In this document: one piece after another, positions 6,987-17,019 of the stretch
How the letters are laid out: each line of letters begins with the position of its first letter
How positions within the stretch are numbered: the first letter of the stretch is position 1
Assembly: GCF_900142525.1 (NCBI RefSeq)
Contig: NZ_FRBD01000016.1
Coordinates: forward strand, 1-64,000
Direction: 5' to 3'
DNA length: 64,000 nt
Source: Xylanibacter ruminicola
GTDB lineage: Bacteria; Bacteroidota; Bacteroidia; Bacteroidales; Bacteroidaceae
Made by a program: the position numbers and the translations under genes
Notes under the pieces: generated by a model
Told to the model about the DNA's origin: nothing
The model's input: the letters and a program-made list of their open reading frames with translations, nothing else
The model's database searches: none

Positions 6987-8651
6987 ATGGCAAAAAAGCA
7001 GTTAACACCAGACTACATCTTCGAGTCGAGTTGGGAGGTCTGCAATAAGGTTGGAGGAATCTATACAGTGCTTTCTACACGTGCCAAGACTCTGCAAGAG
7101 GCACATCGGGATAAGATTGTTTTCATCGGTCCTGATTTCTGGAAAGAGCAAGAGAGTCCTTATTTCAAGGAGGAGAGTTCCCTCTTTGCCGAATGGCAAT
7201 GGGAGGCTAAGGAACAGGGGCTGAAGATAAGGGTTGGCCGCTGGACGGTTCCTGGTGAACCAATAGCAATTCTGGTTGATTTTAATCCGTTCTTCGAACA
7301 GAAGAATGAAATATATGGATGGCTGTGGGAGAACTACGGCGTTGACTCGTTGCACGCCTATGGCGATTACGACGAGGCATCGATGTTCTCGTATGCAGCT
7401 GCCTTGGTGGTTGAGAGTTTCTACAACCACTATCTCACGCTGAAGGATAAGGTGATTTACCACGCTAACGAGTGGATGTGCGGACTGGGAGCGCTTTACA
7501 TTAATAACAAGCTGCCTCAGATTGGTACTATCTTCACAACCCATGCTACCAGCATTGGCCGCTCGATAGCTGGCAATATGAAACCTCTTTACGACTATCT
7601 GTTTGCCTATAACGGCGACCAGATGGCTGGCGAACTGAACATGCAGTCGAAACACTCTATTGAAAAGCAGACAGCACACTATGTGGACTGCTTTACAACG
7701 GTTAGCGATATTACCGCTAAGGAGTGTGTAGAGTTGCTGGACAAACCTGTGGATGTTGTGTTGCCAAATGGTTTCGACAACAGCTTTGTGCCTAGTGCAG
7801 CCAAGTTTACCCGCAAGCGCAATGCTGCTCGCAGAAAGATGATTGAAGTGGCCAACGCTCTGCTGGGCGAGGATCTGGACGACGACACACTGCTGGTTTC
7901 AACCTCAGGCCGTTATGAGTTCCGCAATAAGGGTATCGACGTGTTTGTTGAGGCGATGAATCGTTTGCTGCGCGATCGCGACCTGAAGAAGAAGGTGGTG
8001 GCCTTTATCGAGGTGCCCGGTTGGGTAGGTGAGCCCCGTAAGGATCTGCAGGAGCGACTGAAGAGTGGACAGAAGTATGATACGCCACTCGACGTGCCTC
8101 AGGTTACGCATTGGCTCCACAATATGAGTCACGACAACGTGCTGGGTATGATGAAATACTACGATATGCACAATCGTAAGGACGAGAAAGTGAAGGTGAT
8201 TTTCCTGCCTTGCTATCTCGACGGCAACGATGGCATCGTGAATCTTACGTATTATGATGTGGTGCTGGGTAACGACCTCTGTATCTATCCTTCGTATTAC
8301 GAGCCTTGGGGCTATACGCCACTTGAGGCCATTGCCTTCAAGGTGCCTTGCATCACTACCGATCTGGCTGGTTTCGGCCTTTGGGCTAACAGCGTGTTTG
8401 GCAAGAATGGCGAGATTGAAGATGGTGTGAAGGTGATACACCGTACAGACTATAACTACTCGGAGGTGGCCGATATGATTAAGGATACAGTGGCCGACTT
8501 CTCGAACATGCCTAAGAAGCAGGTTGATGTTTGCAGAAAGAATGCTGGCAACCTGTCGAAAAAGGCCCTCTGGAGTGAGTTTATAAAATACTATTACGAG
8601 GCTTATGATATCGCCCTTGGCAAAGCCGAAGAGCGAAAGAAGTCGATATAA
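6987..8651 (+). CDS. Glycogen synthase, GT3 (eukaryote-like) family
   Basis: A 554-residue cytoplasmic glycosyltransferase. The N-terminal SSWEVCNKVGGIYTVLSTRA motif is the GT3 signature, and the C-terminal YPSYYEPWGYTPLEA segment holds the conserved acidic residues of the GT-B active site. GT3 enzymes, rather than the GlgA (GT5) type, make glycogen in many Bacteroidetes; they use UDP- or ADP-glucose. It is followed after 44 bp by a glucan phosphorylase, so making and breaking of glycogen are encoded together. The GH13 gene at 14531 may belong to the same metabolism. Confidence 0.9.
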   Translation: MAKKQLTPDYIFESSWEVCNKVGGIYTVLSTRAKTLQEAHRDKIVFIGPDFWKEQESPYFKEESSLFAEWQWEAKEQGLKIRVGRWTVPGEPIAILVDFNPFFEQKNEIYGWLWENYGVDSLHAYGDYDEASMFSYAAALVVESFYNHYLTLKDKVIYHANEWMCGLGALYINNKLPQIGTIFTTHATSIGRSIAGNMKPLYDYLFAYNGDQMAGELNMQSKHSIEKQTAHYVDCFTTVSDITAKECVELLDKPVDVVLPNGFDNSFVPSAAKFTRKRNAARRKMIEVANALLGEDLDDDTLLVSTSGRYEFRNKGIDVFVEAMNRLLRDRDLKKKVVAFIEVPGWVGEPRKDLQERLKSGQKYDTPLDVPQVTHWLHNMSHDNVLGMMKYYDMHNRKDEKVKVIFLPCYLDGNDGIVNLTYYDVVLGNDLCIYPSYYEPWGYTPLEAIAFKVPCITTDLAGFGLWANSVFGKNGEIEDGVKVIHRTDYNYSEVADMIKDTVADFSNMPKKQVDVCRKNAGNLSKKALWSEFIKYYYEAYDIALGKAEERKKSI

Positions 8652-8695
8652 GAGATAATTAAAAAAGAGTTCAAATAATAAAAATTTGAGAGATT

Positions 8696-11272
8696 ATGAA
8701 AATTAAAGCTGATTATGCAAACGCTCCCATGTGGAAGGAGCTGACCGTTAAGTCAAGTCTTCCTGCAGAACTGAAGTGTTTGGACGAGATTGCCCACAAT
8801 ATGTGGTGGGTTTGGAACTACGAGGCTCGCGATTTGTTCCGCGACCTTGACCCTGAGCTTTATCATGAGGTAAAACACAACCCAGTGATGCTCCTTGAGC
8901 GCCTGAGTTTTGCCCGCAAAGAAGAGATTGTAAAAGACAAGGCACTCATGAAGCGCATCAAGAGTGTCTACGATTTGTTCCGTAAGTATATCGATGTTAA
9001 ACCAGATTCTAAGCGCCCATCAGTAGCTTACTTCTGTATGGAGTATGGTATCCACTCTGCCCTGAAGATTTATTCAGGTGGTCTGGGTATGCTGGCTGGT
9101 GACTATGTAAAGGAGGCTTCTGACTCTAACGTTGATATGTGTGCTGTTGGTTTCCTGTATCGTTTCGGTTACTTTACACAGAGCCTTTCGATGGAGGGAC
9201 AGCAGATTGCCAACTACGAGAGCCAGAACTTTGGTAACCTGCCTATCGAGCGCCAGCTCGACAAGGACGGTAATCCTCTGGTTATCGATGTGCCTTACAC
9301 CAACTATCAGGTTCATGCATACGTTTGGCGTGTAAACGTTGGTCGTGTGAAGCTGTATCTGCTTGATACCGACAACGAGATGAACTCAGAGTTCGACAAG
9401 CCTATCACCCACAGCCTTTATGGTGGCGACTGGGAGAACCGCTTGAAGCAGGAGATTCTGCTTGGTATCGGTGGTATGCTGCTGCTCAAGAAGCTGGGCA
9501 TCAAGAAGGATATCTATCATTGTAACGAGGGTCATGCAGCACTCTGCAACCTGCAGCGTCTGTGCGATTATATCGACGAGGGCCTTACCTTCAACCAGGC
9601 ATTGGAGTTGGTACGCGCTTCTTCGCTCTATACTGTTCACACCCCAGTTCCTGCTGGTCACGACTACTTCGACGAAGGCCTGTTTGGCAAGTACATGGGT
9701 GGCTACCCTCAGAAGTTGGGCATCTCATGGGATGAGTTCATCGGCATGGGTCGTACCAATCCTGATGATCATGGTGAGCGTTTCTGTATGTCAACCTTTG
9801 CTTGCAACACCTGTCAGGAGGTTAACGGTGTATCTATGCTTCATGGTTGGGTTTCTCAGAAGATGTTTGCTCCTATCTGGAACGGCTACTATCCTGAGGA
9901 GAATCACGTGGGCTATGTTACCAATGGTGTTCACTTCCCAACATGGTGTGCTACAGAGTGGCGTAATGTATATGCCAAGTACTTCGATGCTAAGCACATG
10001 AGCGACCAGAGCAACGAGGAGATCTGGCATGGTATCTATAACTGTCCCGACGAGGAGATTTGGGAAACCCGCAAGGCTCTGAAGGCTAAGCTCTTCGACT
10101 ATATCAAGGAGCAGTTCCGCGAGACATGGTTGAAGAATCAGGGCGATCCTTCACGCGTAGTTAAGTTGCTCGAGCGTTTCGATCCAAATGCTTTGGTTAT
10201 CGGATTCTGCCGTCGTTTTGCTACTTACAAGCGTGCACACCTGCTGTTTACCGATCTTGAGCGTCTGAGCAAGATTGTTAACAATCCTGAGCATCCAGTA
10301 GTATTCCTGTTTGCAGGTAAGGCTCACCCAGCTGATGGTGCTGGTCAGGGTCTCATCAAGAAGATTTACGATATTTCACAACGTCCTGAGTTCCAGGGCC
10401 GTATCGTATTCCTCGAAGACTACGACTTCCTGCTGGCTCGTCGTCTTGTTTCAGGTGTTGATATCTGGATGAACACACCTACACGTCCTCTGGAGGCATC
10501 AGGTACATCAGGTGAGAAGGCCGAGATGAACGGTGTTGTAAACCTCAGTGTAAAGGACGGTTGGTGGCTTGAGGGCTATCGTGAGGGTGCCGGATGGGCT
10601 CTTACTGAGAAGCGTACCTACCAGAACCAGGGCTATCAGGATAATCTGGACGCAGCTACTATCTATGGCCTGCTGGAGAACGAGATTGTACCTCTTTATT
10701 ATAATAAGGATAAGAAGGGCATTTCTAAGGGCTGGATCAAGGTCATCAAGAACTCTATCGCCCAGATTGCTCCTCACTACACCATGAAGCGTCAGCTCGA
10801 CGACTACTACGAGAAGTTCTACAACAAGCAGGCTAAGCGCTTCAAGGAGATCTCTAAGGACGGCTATCGTCTGGCTAAGGAGATTGCTCAGTGGAAGGAG
10901 GCTGTTGCTGAGCGTTGGGATGCCATCAACGTGGTGTCTTGCGAGTGGGATTATCCTTCAACTGGTATCGAGACAGCTCAGAAGTACACCTTGCGCTACG
11001 TGATTAACGAGCAGGGACTTGACGATGCTGTAGCTCTTGAGAAGGTTAACGTGTATATCAATAAGGAGGGCGAGGAGCGCATCTTCTCTATCGAGCCACT
11101 GAAGATGGTGGGTCACGAAGGCAACAACTTCATCTTCGAGGCAACACTTGCTCCACAGCAGGCTGGCGATTTCAAGAGTGCTGTTCGTATGTATCCTAAG
11201 AATAAGAATCTGCCTCACCGTCAGGACTTCTGCTACATTAAGTGGCTGGAGCTTCCTAACTTCAACAACTAA
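8696..11272 (+). CDS. Alpha-glucan phosphorylase (GT35, DUF3417 type)
   Basis: An 858-residue protein. The N-terminus (residues 10-105; [20 protein letters not shown] near 32) is the DUF3417 domain of the short-type alpha-glucan phosphorylases; the rest is the GT35 catalytic region, with [14 protein letters not shown] near residue 602 carrying the lysine equivalent to the pyridoxal-phosphate site of the family. It releases glucose-1-phosphate from glycogen or maltodextrins. It is co-directional with glycogen synthase and ends before a strong terminator. Codon use is typical for a highly expressed gene. Confidence 0.9.
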   Translation: MKIKADYANAPMWKELTVKSSLPAELKCLDEIAHNMWWVWNYEARDLFRDLDPELYHEVKHNPVMLLERLSFARKEEIVKDKALMKRIKSVYDLFRKYIDVKPDSKRPSVAYFCMEYGIHSALKIYSGGLGMLAGDYVKEASDSNVDMCAVGFLYRFGYFTQSLSMEGQQIANYESQNFGNLPIERQLDKDGNPLVIDVPYTNYQVHAYVWRVNVGRVKLYLLDTDNEMNSEFDKPITHSLYGGDWENRLKQEILLGIGGMLLLKKLGIKKDIYHCNEGHAALCNLQRLCDYIDEGLTFNQALELVRASSLYTVHTPVPAGHDYFDEGLFGKYMGGYPQKLGISWDEFIGMGRTNPDDHGERFCMSTFACNTCQEVNGVSMLHGWVSQKMFAPIWNGYYPEENHVGYVTNGVHFPTWCATEWRNVYAKYFDAKHMSDQSNEEIWHGIYNCPDEEIWETRKALKAKLFDYIKEQFRETWLKNQGDPSRVVKLLERFDPNALVIGFCRRFATYKRAHLLFTDLERLSKIVNNPEHPVVFLFAGKAHPADGAGQGLIKKIYDISQRPEFQGRIVFLEDYDFLLARRLVSGVDIWMNTPTRPLEASGTSGEKAEMNGVVNLSVKDGWWLEGYREGAGWALTEKRTYQNQGYQDNLDAATIYGLLENEIVPLYYNKDKKGISKGWIKVIKNSIAQIAPHYTMKRQLDDYYEKFYNKQAKRFKEISKDGYRLAKEIAQWKEAVAERWDAINVVSCEWDYPSTGIETAQKYTLRYVINEQGLDDAVALEKVNVYINKEGEERIFSIEPLKMVGHEGNNFIFEATLAPQQAGDFKSAVRMYPKNKNLPHRQDFCYIKWLELPNFNN

Positions 11273-11290
11273 GGTTAGGCATATCATAAA

Positions 11291-11324
11291 AAAGAACCCG
11301 GGTTCATTTGAACTCGGGTTCTTT
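11291..11324. terminator. Bidirectional terminator
   Basis: A 15-bp stem with one G-U pair (arms 11291-11305 and 11310-11324) is flanked by A-run and T-run. It serves the phosphorylase and, from the other side, the DUF4369 gene, whose stop codon lies inside it. Confidence 0.85.
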
Positions 11325-11873
11325 GTAATTATCAATAATGTATTTCCCTAATACATTTGTCTTGTTTCTCTGGGCGGTGTTCTTAATGCATCCTGATATC
11401 TTGCGGTGCAGACTATCTATCGTTTGTTGCAGTTGTTGTCGATTGTCTGCGTCAGTTTTGCTTGCTTCCTCGGCCAGTCGTATCAGTTTGTCGCCCAATG
11501 TTTGAACCGAGTCGTTCAACCCCTGCCATTCATTGTTCAGCACCGTACCCGATACCCTTGACGGAGTGGGGTAAGGATGCAGCTCGATGGTGATGTTGCC
11601 TGGTTCCAGAAAGAAACTAATACTTGTAAGCGGCTCCTTGTTCAGATATGCACGGCAGAATACGGTGGTATCGGTTACTCCCTTCATATTGAAGTTGCCT
11701 TCTGATATGATAGTCTGTCCCAGAATCTTCTGTTGATTGTCTTCAAGTGCCAAGGTTATCGTATCGCCATCTTGCAGATGGTTGGCGTAACCTTTTATCT
11801 TATACGAATCAGACTGACAGGAGCAGAACGCTATGCCTGCTACTGCCAGCCTGATAAGGGCTTTATTTGTCAT
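11304..11873 (-). CDS. DUF4369-type lipoprotein
   Basis: A 189-residue protein with a lipoprotein signal (AFCSCQ, Cys near residue 19). The N-terminal part with YKIKGYANHLQDGDTITLAL is the beta-sandwich DUF4369 domain, which in Bacteroidetes usually precedes a thioredoxin-like domain; here that domain is absent and a coiled, charged helix (about 120-165) follows. Function unknown. It starts 5 bp after the end of prs, so it is co-transcribed with it. Confidence 0.7.
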   Translation of the reverse strand: MTNKALIRLAVAGIAFCSCQSDSYKIKGYANHLQDGDTITLALEDNQQKILGQTIISEGNFNMKGVTDTTVFCRAYLNKEPLTSISFFLEPGNITIELHPYPTPSRVSGTVLNNEWQGLNDSVQTLGDKLIRLAEEASKTDADNRQQLQQTIDSLHRKISGCIKNTAQRNKTNVLGKYIIDNYKEPEFK

Positions 11874-11878
11874 TACGA

Positions 11879-12817
11879 TTATACAATGTATAGGTCGCTA
11901 ATGCTCTTATTGTCGATAACTCGACGGATGGCTTCAGCAAACATATCGGCTACACTCAGCTGTTTAACCTTAGCGCAACGCTGGGTGTAAGGAATAGAGT
12001 CGGTGAAAACAATCTCCTCGAGAGCTGATTCCTGTACGCGATCGCTGGCTGGTCCGCTCATCACACAGTGGCTGGCACAAGCGCGAACTGTAAGTGCTCC
12101 GTTCTCTTTCATCAGGTCGGCAGCCTTGGTGATGGTACCTGCTGTATCCACCATATCGTCGATAATCACTACGTTCTTACCCTCAACTTCACCGATAATC
12201 TGCATGGTGGCTACTACGTTGGCGCGAGCGCGTGTTTTGTTACACAGTACCAATGGGCATCCCAGATACTTAGCATATGTGCTGGCACGCTTTGAACCGC
12301 CTACATCAGGTGAGGCGATGACCAGATTGTCGAGATTCAGCGACTGCAGATAAGGAATGATGACATTTGATGCGTACAGATGATCGACTGGCACATCAAA
12401 GAATCCCTGAATCTGGTCAGCGTGCAGGTCCATTGTAATAACTCGGTTAATACCAGCTACACTCAGAAGGTCGGCTACCAATTTAGCACCGATGCTGACA
12501 CGTGGCTTGTCCTTACGGTCCTGGCGTGCCCATCCGAAGTAGGGGATAACGGCGTTGATGGTACGTGCTGATGCGCGCTTGGCAGCGTCGATCATCAACA
12601 GCAACTCCATCAGATTGTCGCTGTTGGGGAATGTGCTCTGTACCAGGAATACATCACGACCGCGAATACTTTCCTCGTAAGATACGGCAAACTCTCCATC
12701 CGAGAATTTAGTCATTTGTAACTGTCCAAGCGGGCAACCCAGGCTCTGACAGATTCTTTCTGCCAGGTATCTTGTTGCCGTGCCTGAAAATACCATGTAA
12801 GAGTTGTTCTCACTCAT
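11879..12817 (-). CDS. prs: Ribose-phosphate pyrophosphokinase
   Basis: A 312-residue enzyme making phosphoribosyl pyrophosphate from ribose-5-phosphate and ATP. Recognisable are FSDGEFAV near residue 39, the ATP-binding YFGWARQDRK near 94, MDLHADQIQGFF near 130 and the PRPP-binding VVIIDDMVDTAGTI near 217. Length is normal. It is the middle gene of a minus-strand unit with the thiamine-phosphate-synthase-like gene upstream (33-bp gap) and a DUF4369 lipoprotein downstream. Confidence 0.95.
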   Translation of the reverse strand: MSENNSYMVFSGTATRYLAERICQSLGCPLGQLQMTKFSDGEFAVSYEESIRGRDVFLVQSTFPNSDNLMELLLMIDAAKRASARTINAVIPYFGWARQDRKDKPRVSIGAKLVADLLSVAGINRVITMDLHADQIQGFFDVPVDHLYASNVIIPYLQSLNLDNLVIASPDVGGSKRASTYAKYLGCPLVLCNKTRARANVVATMQIIGEVEGKNVVIIDDMVDTAGTITKAADLMKENGALTVRACASHCVMSGPASDRVQESALEEIVFTDSIPYTQRCAKVKQLSVADMFAEAIRRVIDNKSISDLYIV

Positions 12818-12850
12818 GTTTTTAATACCTATATTTTATTGTTAGTCCAA

Positions 12851-13468
12851 TTAATCAATCGTTTTGCGCAGTTTCTCGAAATGGTTCAACAGCGCCTTGT
12901 AATCAATCTCGTTGTGAATGTTAAACCTGTTCCACAGGTCGCCACATATCACCATTCCACCAAATCCAAGATCCTTGATCTCTTTTACACGATCCAGATT
13001 CATTCCTCCAAGAGCATATACCTTCTTGTCTATGAGACCTTGTTTTGAGGCCTCACGCAGTTCGTCCATCGTAAACGACTGCTTTTCGTCGGCATTAGTC
13101 TGACTGTCGAAGATAGAGTGAAGAAAAACATAGTTTGACTTCTTCTTCGTATCTTTCAGTTCTTCTATTGCGTGACATGTACGACTGATGTTTCCCTTGT
13201 AGCCCACAGGCGCCTCGGTAAAAGCATCGTCAATATGTATGCCGCGTAAGCGGTATTCCTCTTTCAGGTAAAAGTGTCCGTGTACGGTTATCTTGCTATG
13301 ATAGTCTTCGCCTAGCAGGGTCAACAAGCGCTCAGAATACATGGGTGAAGCACCTGGTTTATATAGGTGAAGATTCTCCAATCCCTCTTCGAAGAGGTTT
13401 GCTAGTATCTTGTCCTCTTCGACGAAGAATGTGGGTTTCGTCATTACAATAAGCTTCATTTTTGCCAT
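12851..13468 (-). CDS. Thiamine phosphate synthase-like (ThiE/TenI) protein
   Basis: A 205-residue protein of TIM-barrel type with the ThiE/TenI pattern: MKLIVMTKPTFF at the start, a HGHFYL segment near 65, GHIDDAF-like GIHIDDAF near 77, VYALGGMN near 160 and GFGGMVICGDLW near 176. The pyrophosphate-binding set of true ThiE is not fully clear, so a TenI-like or diverged role is possible. The ATG at 13468 is chosen because a -7 box (13487-13494) overlaps the longer start. It leads the prs unit. Confidence 0.7.
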   Translation of the reverse strand: MAKMKLIVMTKPTFFVEEDKILANLFEEGLENLHLYKPGASPMYSERLLTLLGEDYHSKITVHGHFYLKEEYRLRGIHIDDAFTEAPVGYKGNISRTCHAIEELKDTKKKSNYVFLHSIFDSQTNADEKQSFTMDELREASKQGLIDKKVYALGGMNLDRVKEIKDLGFGGMVICGDLWNRFNIHNEIDYKALLNHFEKLRKTID

Positions 13469-13486
13469 CTGTTCTCTTTCTAAGTG

Positions 13487-13576
13487 CAAAATTACACAGA
13501 TTTTTCGATATTATCACCACTTTCATTAAAAAAATGGCGATAGAGGGGCATTTTTCAGAAAGTTTTAGTAATTTTG
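13487..13576. promoter_or_regulatory. Divergent -7 boxes for the thiE-like/prs unit and fabD
   Basis: Minus-strand TAATTTTG at 13487-13494 and plus-strand TAATTTTG at 13569-13576. The fabD leader (about 75 nt) contains the short repeats AATAGTAAATAGTGAATAG around 13600-13620. Confidence 0.6.
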
Positions 13577-13653
13577 CACACCGAAAGGAGAAAAATTGAA
13601 TAGTAAATAGTGAATAGTGAACAATATTAAATCATAAAAAAGGTAAGAAGAAA

Positions 13654-14544
13654 ATGAAAGCATTTGTATTTCCCGGACAGGGAGCACAGTTTGTAGGAAT
13701 GGGTAAGGATCTGTATGATACTAACCCCCTGGCAAAGGAACTTTTCGAGAAGGCTAACGACATTCTCGGCTATCGCATCACCGACATCATGTTCGCTGGT
13801 ACTGATGAGGAGCTCAAGCAGACCAAGGTTACTCAGCCTGCTGTATTCCTTCACAGTGTTATCTCAGCACTCTGCATGGGCGATGCCTTCGATCCAAAGA
13901 TGGCTGCTGGTCACTCTCTGGGTGAGTTCTCTGCTCTCACAGCTGCTGGTGCTCTTAGCTTCGAGGATGGTTTGAAGCTGGTTTATGCCCGTGCTATGGC
14001 AATGCAGAAGGCTTGCGAGGCTCAGCCCTCAACAATGGCTGCTATCATCGCTCTTCCTGATGAGAAGGTAGAGGAGGTATGTGCCGAGGTTAGCAAGATG
14101 GGCAAGGGTGTTGTGGTTCCTGCTAACTATAACTGCCCAGGGCAGCTGGTTATCTCAGGTAATGTTGAGGCTATCGAGGAGGCTTGCGAGCAGCTCAAGG
14201 CTGCTGGTGCTAAGCGTGCATTGGTGCTCAAGGTTGGTGGTGCTTTCCACTCTCCACTCATGCAGCCTGCTAAGGACGAGCTTCAGGCAGCTATCGAGGC
14301 TACTGAGATTAAGACTCCTAAGTGCCCTGTTTATCAGAATGTAGATGCTAAGCCTCATACTGATCCTGCTGAGATCAAGGCTAACCTCATTGCTCAGCTC
14401 ACCAGCTCAGTTCGCTGGACTCAGAGCGTTCAGAACATGATTGCCGACGGTGCCGACGACTTCACCGAGTGTGGTCCTGGTAAGGCGCTGCAGGGCATGA
14501 TTGTTAAGATCAACAAAGAGGTTGCAGCCCATGGTATCGAGTAA
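13654..14544 (+). CDS. fabD: Malonyl-CoA:ACP transacylase
   Basis: A 296-residue enzyme that loads malonate onto acyl carrier protein for fatty acid synthesis. FPGQGAQFVGMG opens the protein, GHSLGEFSAL near residue 88 carries the catalytic Ser, and GAFHSPLM near 200 carries the catalytic His. Length is normal. Its last 14 bp overlap the start of the GH13 gene, so the two are translationally coupled. Confidence 0.95.
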   Translation: MKAFVFPGQGAQFVGMGKDLYDTNPLAKELFEKANDILGYRITDIMFAGTDEELKQTKVTQPAVFLHSVISALCMGDAFDPKMAAGHSLGEFSALTAAGALSFEDGLKLVYARAMAMQKACEAQPSTMAAIIALPDEKVEEVCAEVSKMGKGVVVPANYNCPGQLVISGNVEAIEEACEQLKAAGAKRALVLKVGGAFHSPLMQPAKDELQAAIEATEIKTPKCPVYQNVDAKPHTDPAEIKANLIAQLTSSVRWTQSVQNMIADGADDFTECGPGKALQGMIVKINKEVAAHGIE

Positions 14545-16186
14545 GATCATTATCTATCAGGTTTTCACACGACTCTATGGCAATAAGAATACCACTCGCA
14601 AAGAGGATGGTACACTAGCCGAGAACGGTTGTGGAAAACTGAACGACTTCACGCCCACTGTCCTGAAGAAAATCAGGGCGATGGGCGTGAGCCATATCTG
14701 GTACACAGGCGTTATCCGTCATGCCACTCAGACCGATTACTCCGCTTATGGTATTCCTCGCCAGCATCCGGCAGTAGTCAAGGGCAAGGCTGGTTCTCCT
14801 TATGCCATCACCGATTACTATGATATCGACCCCGATTTAGCTGTCGATATTCCAAATCGTATGGCTGAGTTCGAGGCTCTTATAGAGCGTAGTCACAAGG
14901 CTGGTCTCAAAGTTATCATCGACTTTGTTCCTAACCATGTGGCCCGTCAGTATCATTCTATCTGTGCCCCTGAGGGTGTGAAGGATCTGGGCGAGGAGGA
15001 TAATACACAGAATGGTTTTGACCCGCAGAACAATTTCTACTATTGTCCTGGTCAGCGATTTACGCCTTATTTTGACTTGTATCATGGCGAATCTGAGCCT
15101 TATGTGGAAGAACCAGCCAAGGCCACTGGCAACGACTGCTTCCACAACGCTCCTGGCATGAACGACTGGTACGAGACCGTTAAGCTTAATTATGGTCTCG
15201 ACTACTATGCTGGTCGCGTGGGTCATTTCAACCCCATTCCAAATACGTGGGATAAGATGACCGATATTCTGCTGTTCTGGGCAGCCAAGGGCGTCGACGG
15301 CTTCCGTTGCGATATGGCTGAGATGGTGCCTGCTGCCTTCTGGCATTGGGCTACCGATAAGGTCAAGTTCCGCTATCCTGAGGTGGTGTTTATTGGCGAA
15401 GTTTATAACCCTGCCGAATACCGTAACTATCTTGGTGCAGGCTTCGACTATCTCTATGACAAGGTTGGTATGTATGATGTGGTGCGCGATGTGATGTGTG
15501 GTCGCCAGAGTGCTCACGCTATCACTGGTGCCTGGCAGGCTACCGACGATATCCGCCAACACATGCTGTACTTCCTGGAGAATCACGATGAACAGCGCAT
15601 TGCCAGCCAGTTCTTTGCTGGTGATGCCCGTAAGGGCATTCCTGGGTTAGTAGTGTCGGCTCTGCTTCAGCAGAATCCACTCATGATATATTTCGGACAG
15701 GAGTATGGCGAGACTGGTATGGATAAGGAGGGCTTTAGCGGTCAGGATGGTCGTACCACCATTTTCGATTATTGGAGTGTAGATTCCATTGTGCGTGCTG
15801 CCAGTCGCAAGTATACCATCCGCGAGAAATACCTCTTTGATATATATAATAAGGTGATGAACATTGCTGCTAGTGAGAAGGCTGTTGCCCAGGGGCAGAT
15901 GTTCGACCTCATGTATGTCAACGGTCAGTACCACCGCCAGTATATTTTTATGCGTAAGGCAGGAGCAGAGGTGCTGCTTGTGGTAGCTAATTTTGATGAT
16001 CTCCCTGCTGAGGTCAATGTTACTATCCCTGCACACGCATTCGACTTCCTTGGTATCAAGGAGAAGAATGCTGTTGCTACCGATCTGCTTTCTGGCTCTA
16101 AGCTCAAGCTTTCGCTCAAGCGTGATGGAGTTATTCCAATATCAGTCAGTCCGTTAGGGGCTATCGTATTGAAATTCAAGGCATAA
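14531..16186 (+). CDS. GH13-family alpha-amylase-like enzyme
   Basis: A 551-residue cytoplasmic GH13 protein without a signal peptide. The four family regions are visible: VIIDFVPNHV near 135, GFRCDMAEMVP near 257 (Asp nucleophile), VFIGEVYN near 287 (Glu acid-base) and ENHDEQR near 350 (Asp). The ATG at 14531, inside the end of fabD, is preferred to a longer start at 14501 because it begins directly at the barrel. It probably acts on internal glucans together with the glycogen synthase and phosphorylase genes 3 kb upstream. Exact specificity is not resolvable. A strong terminator follows. Confidence 0.85.
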   Translation: MVSSKIIIYQVFTRLYGNKNTTRKEDGTLAENGCGKLNDFTPTVLKKIRAMGVSHIWYTGVIRHATQTDYSAYGIPRQHPAVVKGKAGSPYAITDYYDIDPDLAVDIPNRMAEFEALIERSHKAGLKVIIDFVPNHVARQYHSICAPEGVKDLGEEDNTQNGFDPQNNFYYCPGQRFTPYFDLYHGESEPYVEEPAKATGNDCFHNAPGMNDWYETVKLNYGLDYYAGRVGHFNPIPNTWDKMTDILLFWAAKGVDGFRCDMAEMVPAAFWHWATDKVKFRYPEVVFIGEVYNPAEYRNYLGAGFDYLYDKVGMYDVVRDVMCGRQSAHAITGAWQATDDIRQHMLYFLENHDEQRIASQFFAGDARKGIPGLVVSALLQQNPLMIYFGQEYGETGMDKEGFSGQDGRTTIFDYWSVDSIVRAASRKYTIREKYLFDIYNKVMNIAASEKAVAQGQMFDLMYVNGQYHRQYIFMRKAGAEVLLVVANFDDLPAEVNVTIPAHAFDFLGIKEKNAVATDLLSGSKLKLSLKRDGVIPISVSPLGAIVLKFKA

Positions 16187-16223
16187 AACAATAAAGGCGA
16201 TCATTTCGATCGCCTTTATTGTT
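16187..16223. terminator. Bidirectional terminator, perfect 16-bp stem
   Basis: Arms 16187-16202 and 16208-16223 pair without mismatch around a 5-nt loop. It serves the GH13 gene and the convergent DUF2807 gene. Confidence 0.9.
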
Positions 16224-16224
16224 G

Positions 16225-16899
16225 TTACATCTCGCTGATACTTCCTACGCCCGTTCTCTTGGTGTCCTTGTGCTTTGGATTGCCTGCATATTTAAGCGAA
16301 CCTACGCCTGTAACACGGCCTTCTATTTTATCTGATGCAAAGCAGGTAATACTGCCCACGCCTGATACGTTTGCTTTTACATTCAGTGCTTTCAGCTTTT
16401 CAGCATTTATGCTGCCTACACCACTGTTATGTAGTGTTACATTGTCGGCCAGTCCGCCAATTGTTATGCTGCCTACACCGCTATTTACAACATCTATCTT
16501 GTCTGTATCCAGCGTCTCCATCTTGATACTTGATGCACCACTGTTCTTCAGGGCTATCAGGTCGGCAGTATATACCTTAATCTTTACGTTTTTGGTGTGA
16601 ATATTGACGTGTTGTTTGGCAAAGCCAATCTTCAGCTCGTTGCCATTGTTCTCAAACTTATACAGTTCAATGTAGTTTTCAGGAGCAGTCAATTCTATGG
16701 TACCGCTCTTCTTCTCGTCTTGTATCAGTTCCACCGTACCCACGCAACTCATGTGTACTTCTTCAAATGGTTTTAGTTTATACTCCTTGGTAACAACATT
16801 GTCACTTGCCTCTATCAGGTCGTTGTCCAAGCCATCCAAGTTGATTTTACACGAAGTAAGCGCTAAAACGCTCATCATCAAAAACAATACCTTTTTCAT
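16225..16899 (-). CDS. DUF2807 (head GIN domain) lipoprotein
   Basis: A 224-residue protein with a lipoprotein signal (LTSC, Cys near residue 17) and a beta-helix-like body of repeated short units (SGASSIKM, SGVGSITIGG, SGVGSINAEK, SGVGSITCF, TGVGSLKY, TGVGSISEM), typical of DUF2807. Such proteins are common in Bacteroidetes and have no established function. It is divergent from the gene at 17020. Confidence 0.75.
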   Translation of the reverse strand: MKKVLFLMMSVLALTSCKINLDGLDNDLIEASDNVVTKEYKLKPFEEVHMSCVGTVELIQDEKKSGTIELTAPENYIELYKFENNGNELKIGFAKQHVNIHTKNVKIKVYTADLIALKNSGASSIKMETLDTDKIDVVNSGVGSITIGGLADNVTLHNSGVGSINAEKLKALNVKANVSGVGSITCFASDKIEGRVTGVGSLKYAGNPKHKDTKRTGVGSISEM

Positions 16900-16968
16900 A
16901 CCTTTTCTTTTTTTATTGATTAATCTTTGTATGTTTGACGTTTCAAGTTGCCGAAAAGTTGCAAAACA

Positions 16969-17000
16969 TTTGTTTTATTTCGAATTAATTTGTATTTTTG
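16969..17000 (+). promoter_or_regulatory. Promoter of the tRNA-editing-like gene
   Basis: TTTG (16969-16972), 20 nt, TATTTTTG (16993-17000), 20 bp before the ATG at 17020. Confidence 0.65.
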
Positions 17001-17019
17001 TGCCCAAATTTTCAAGATT

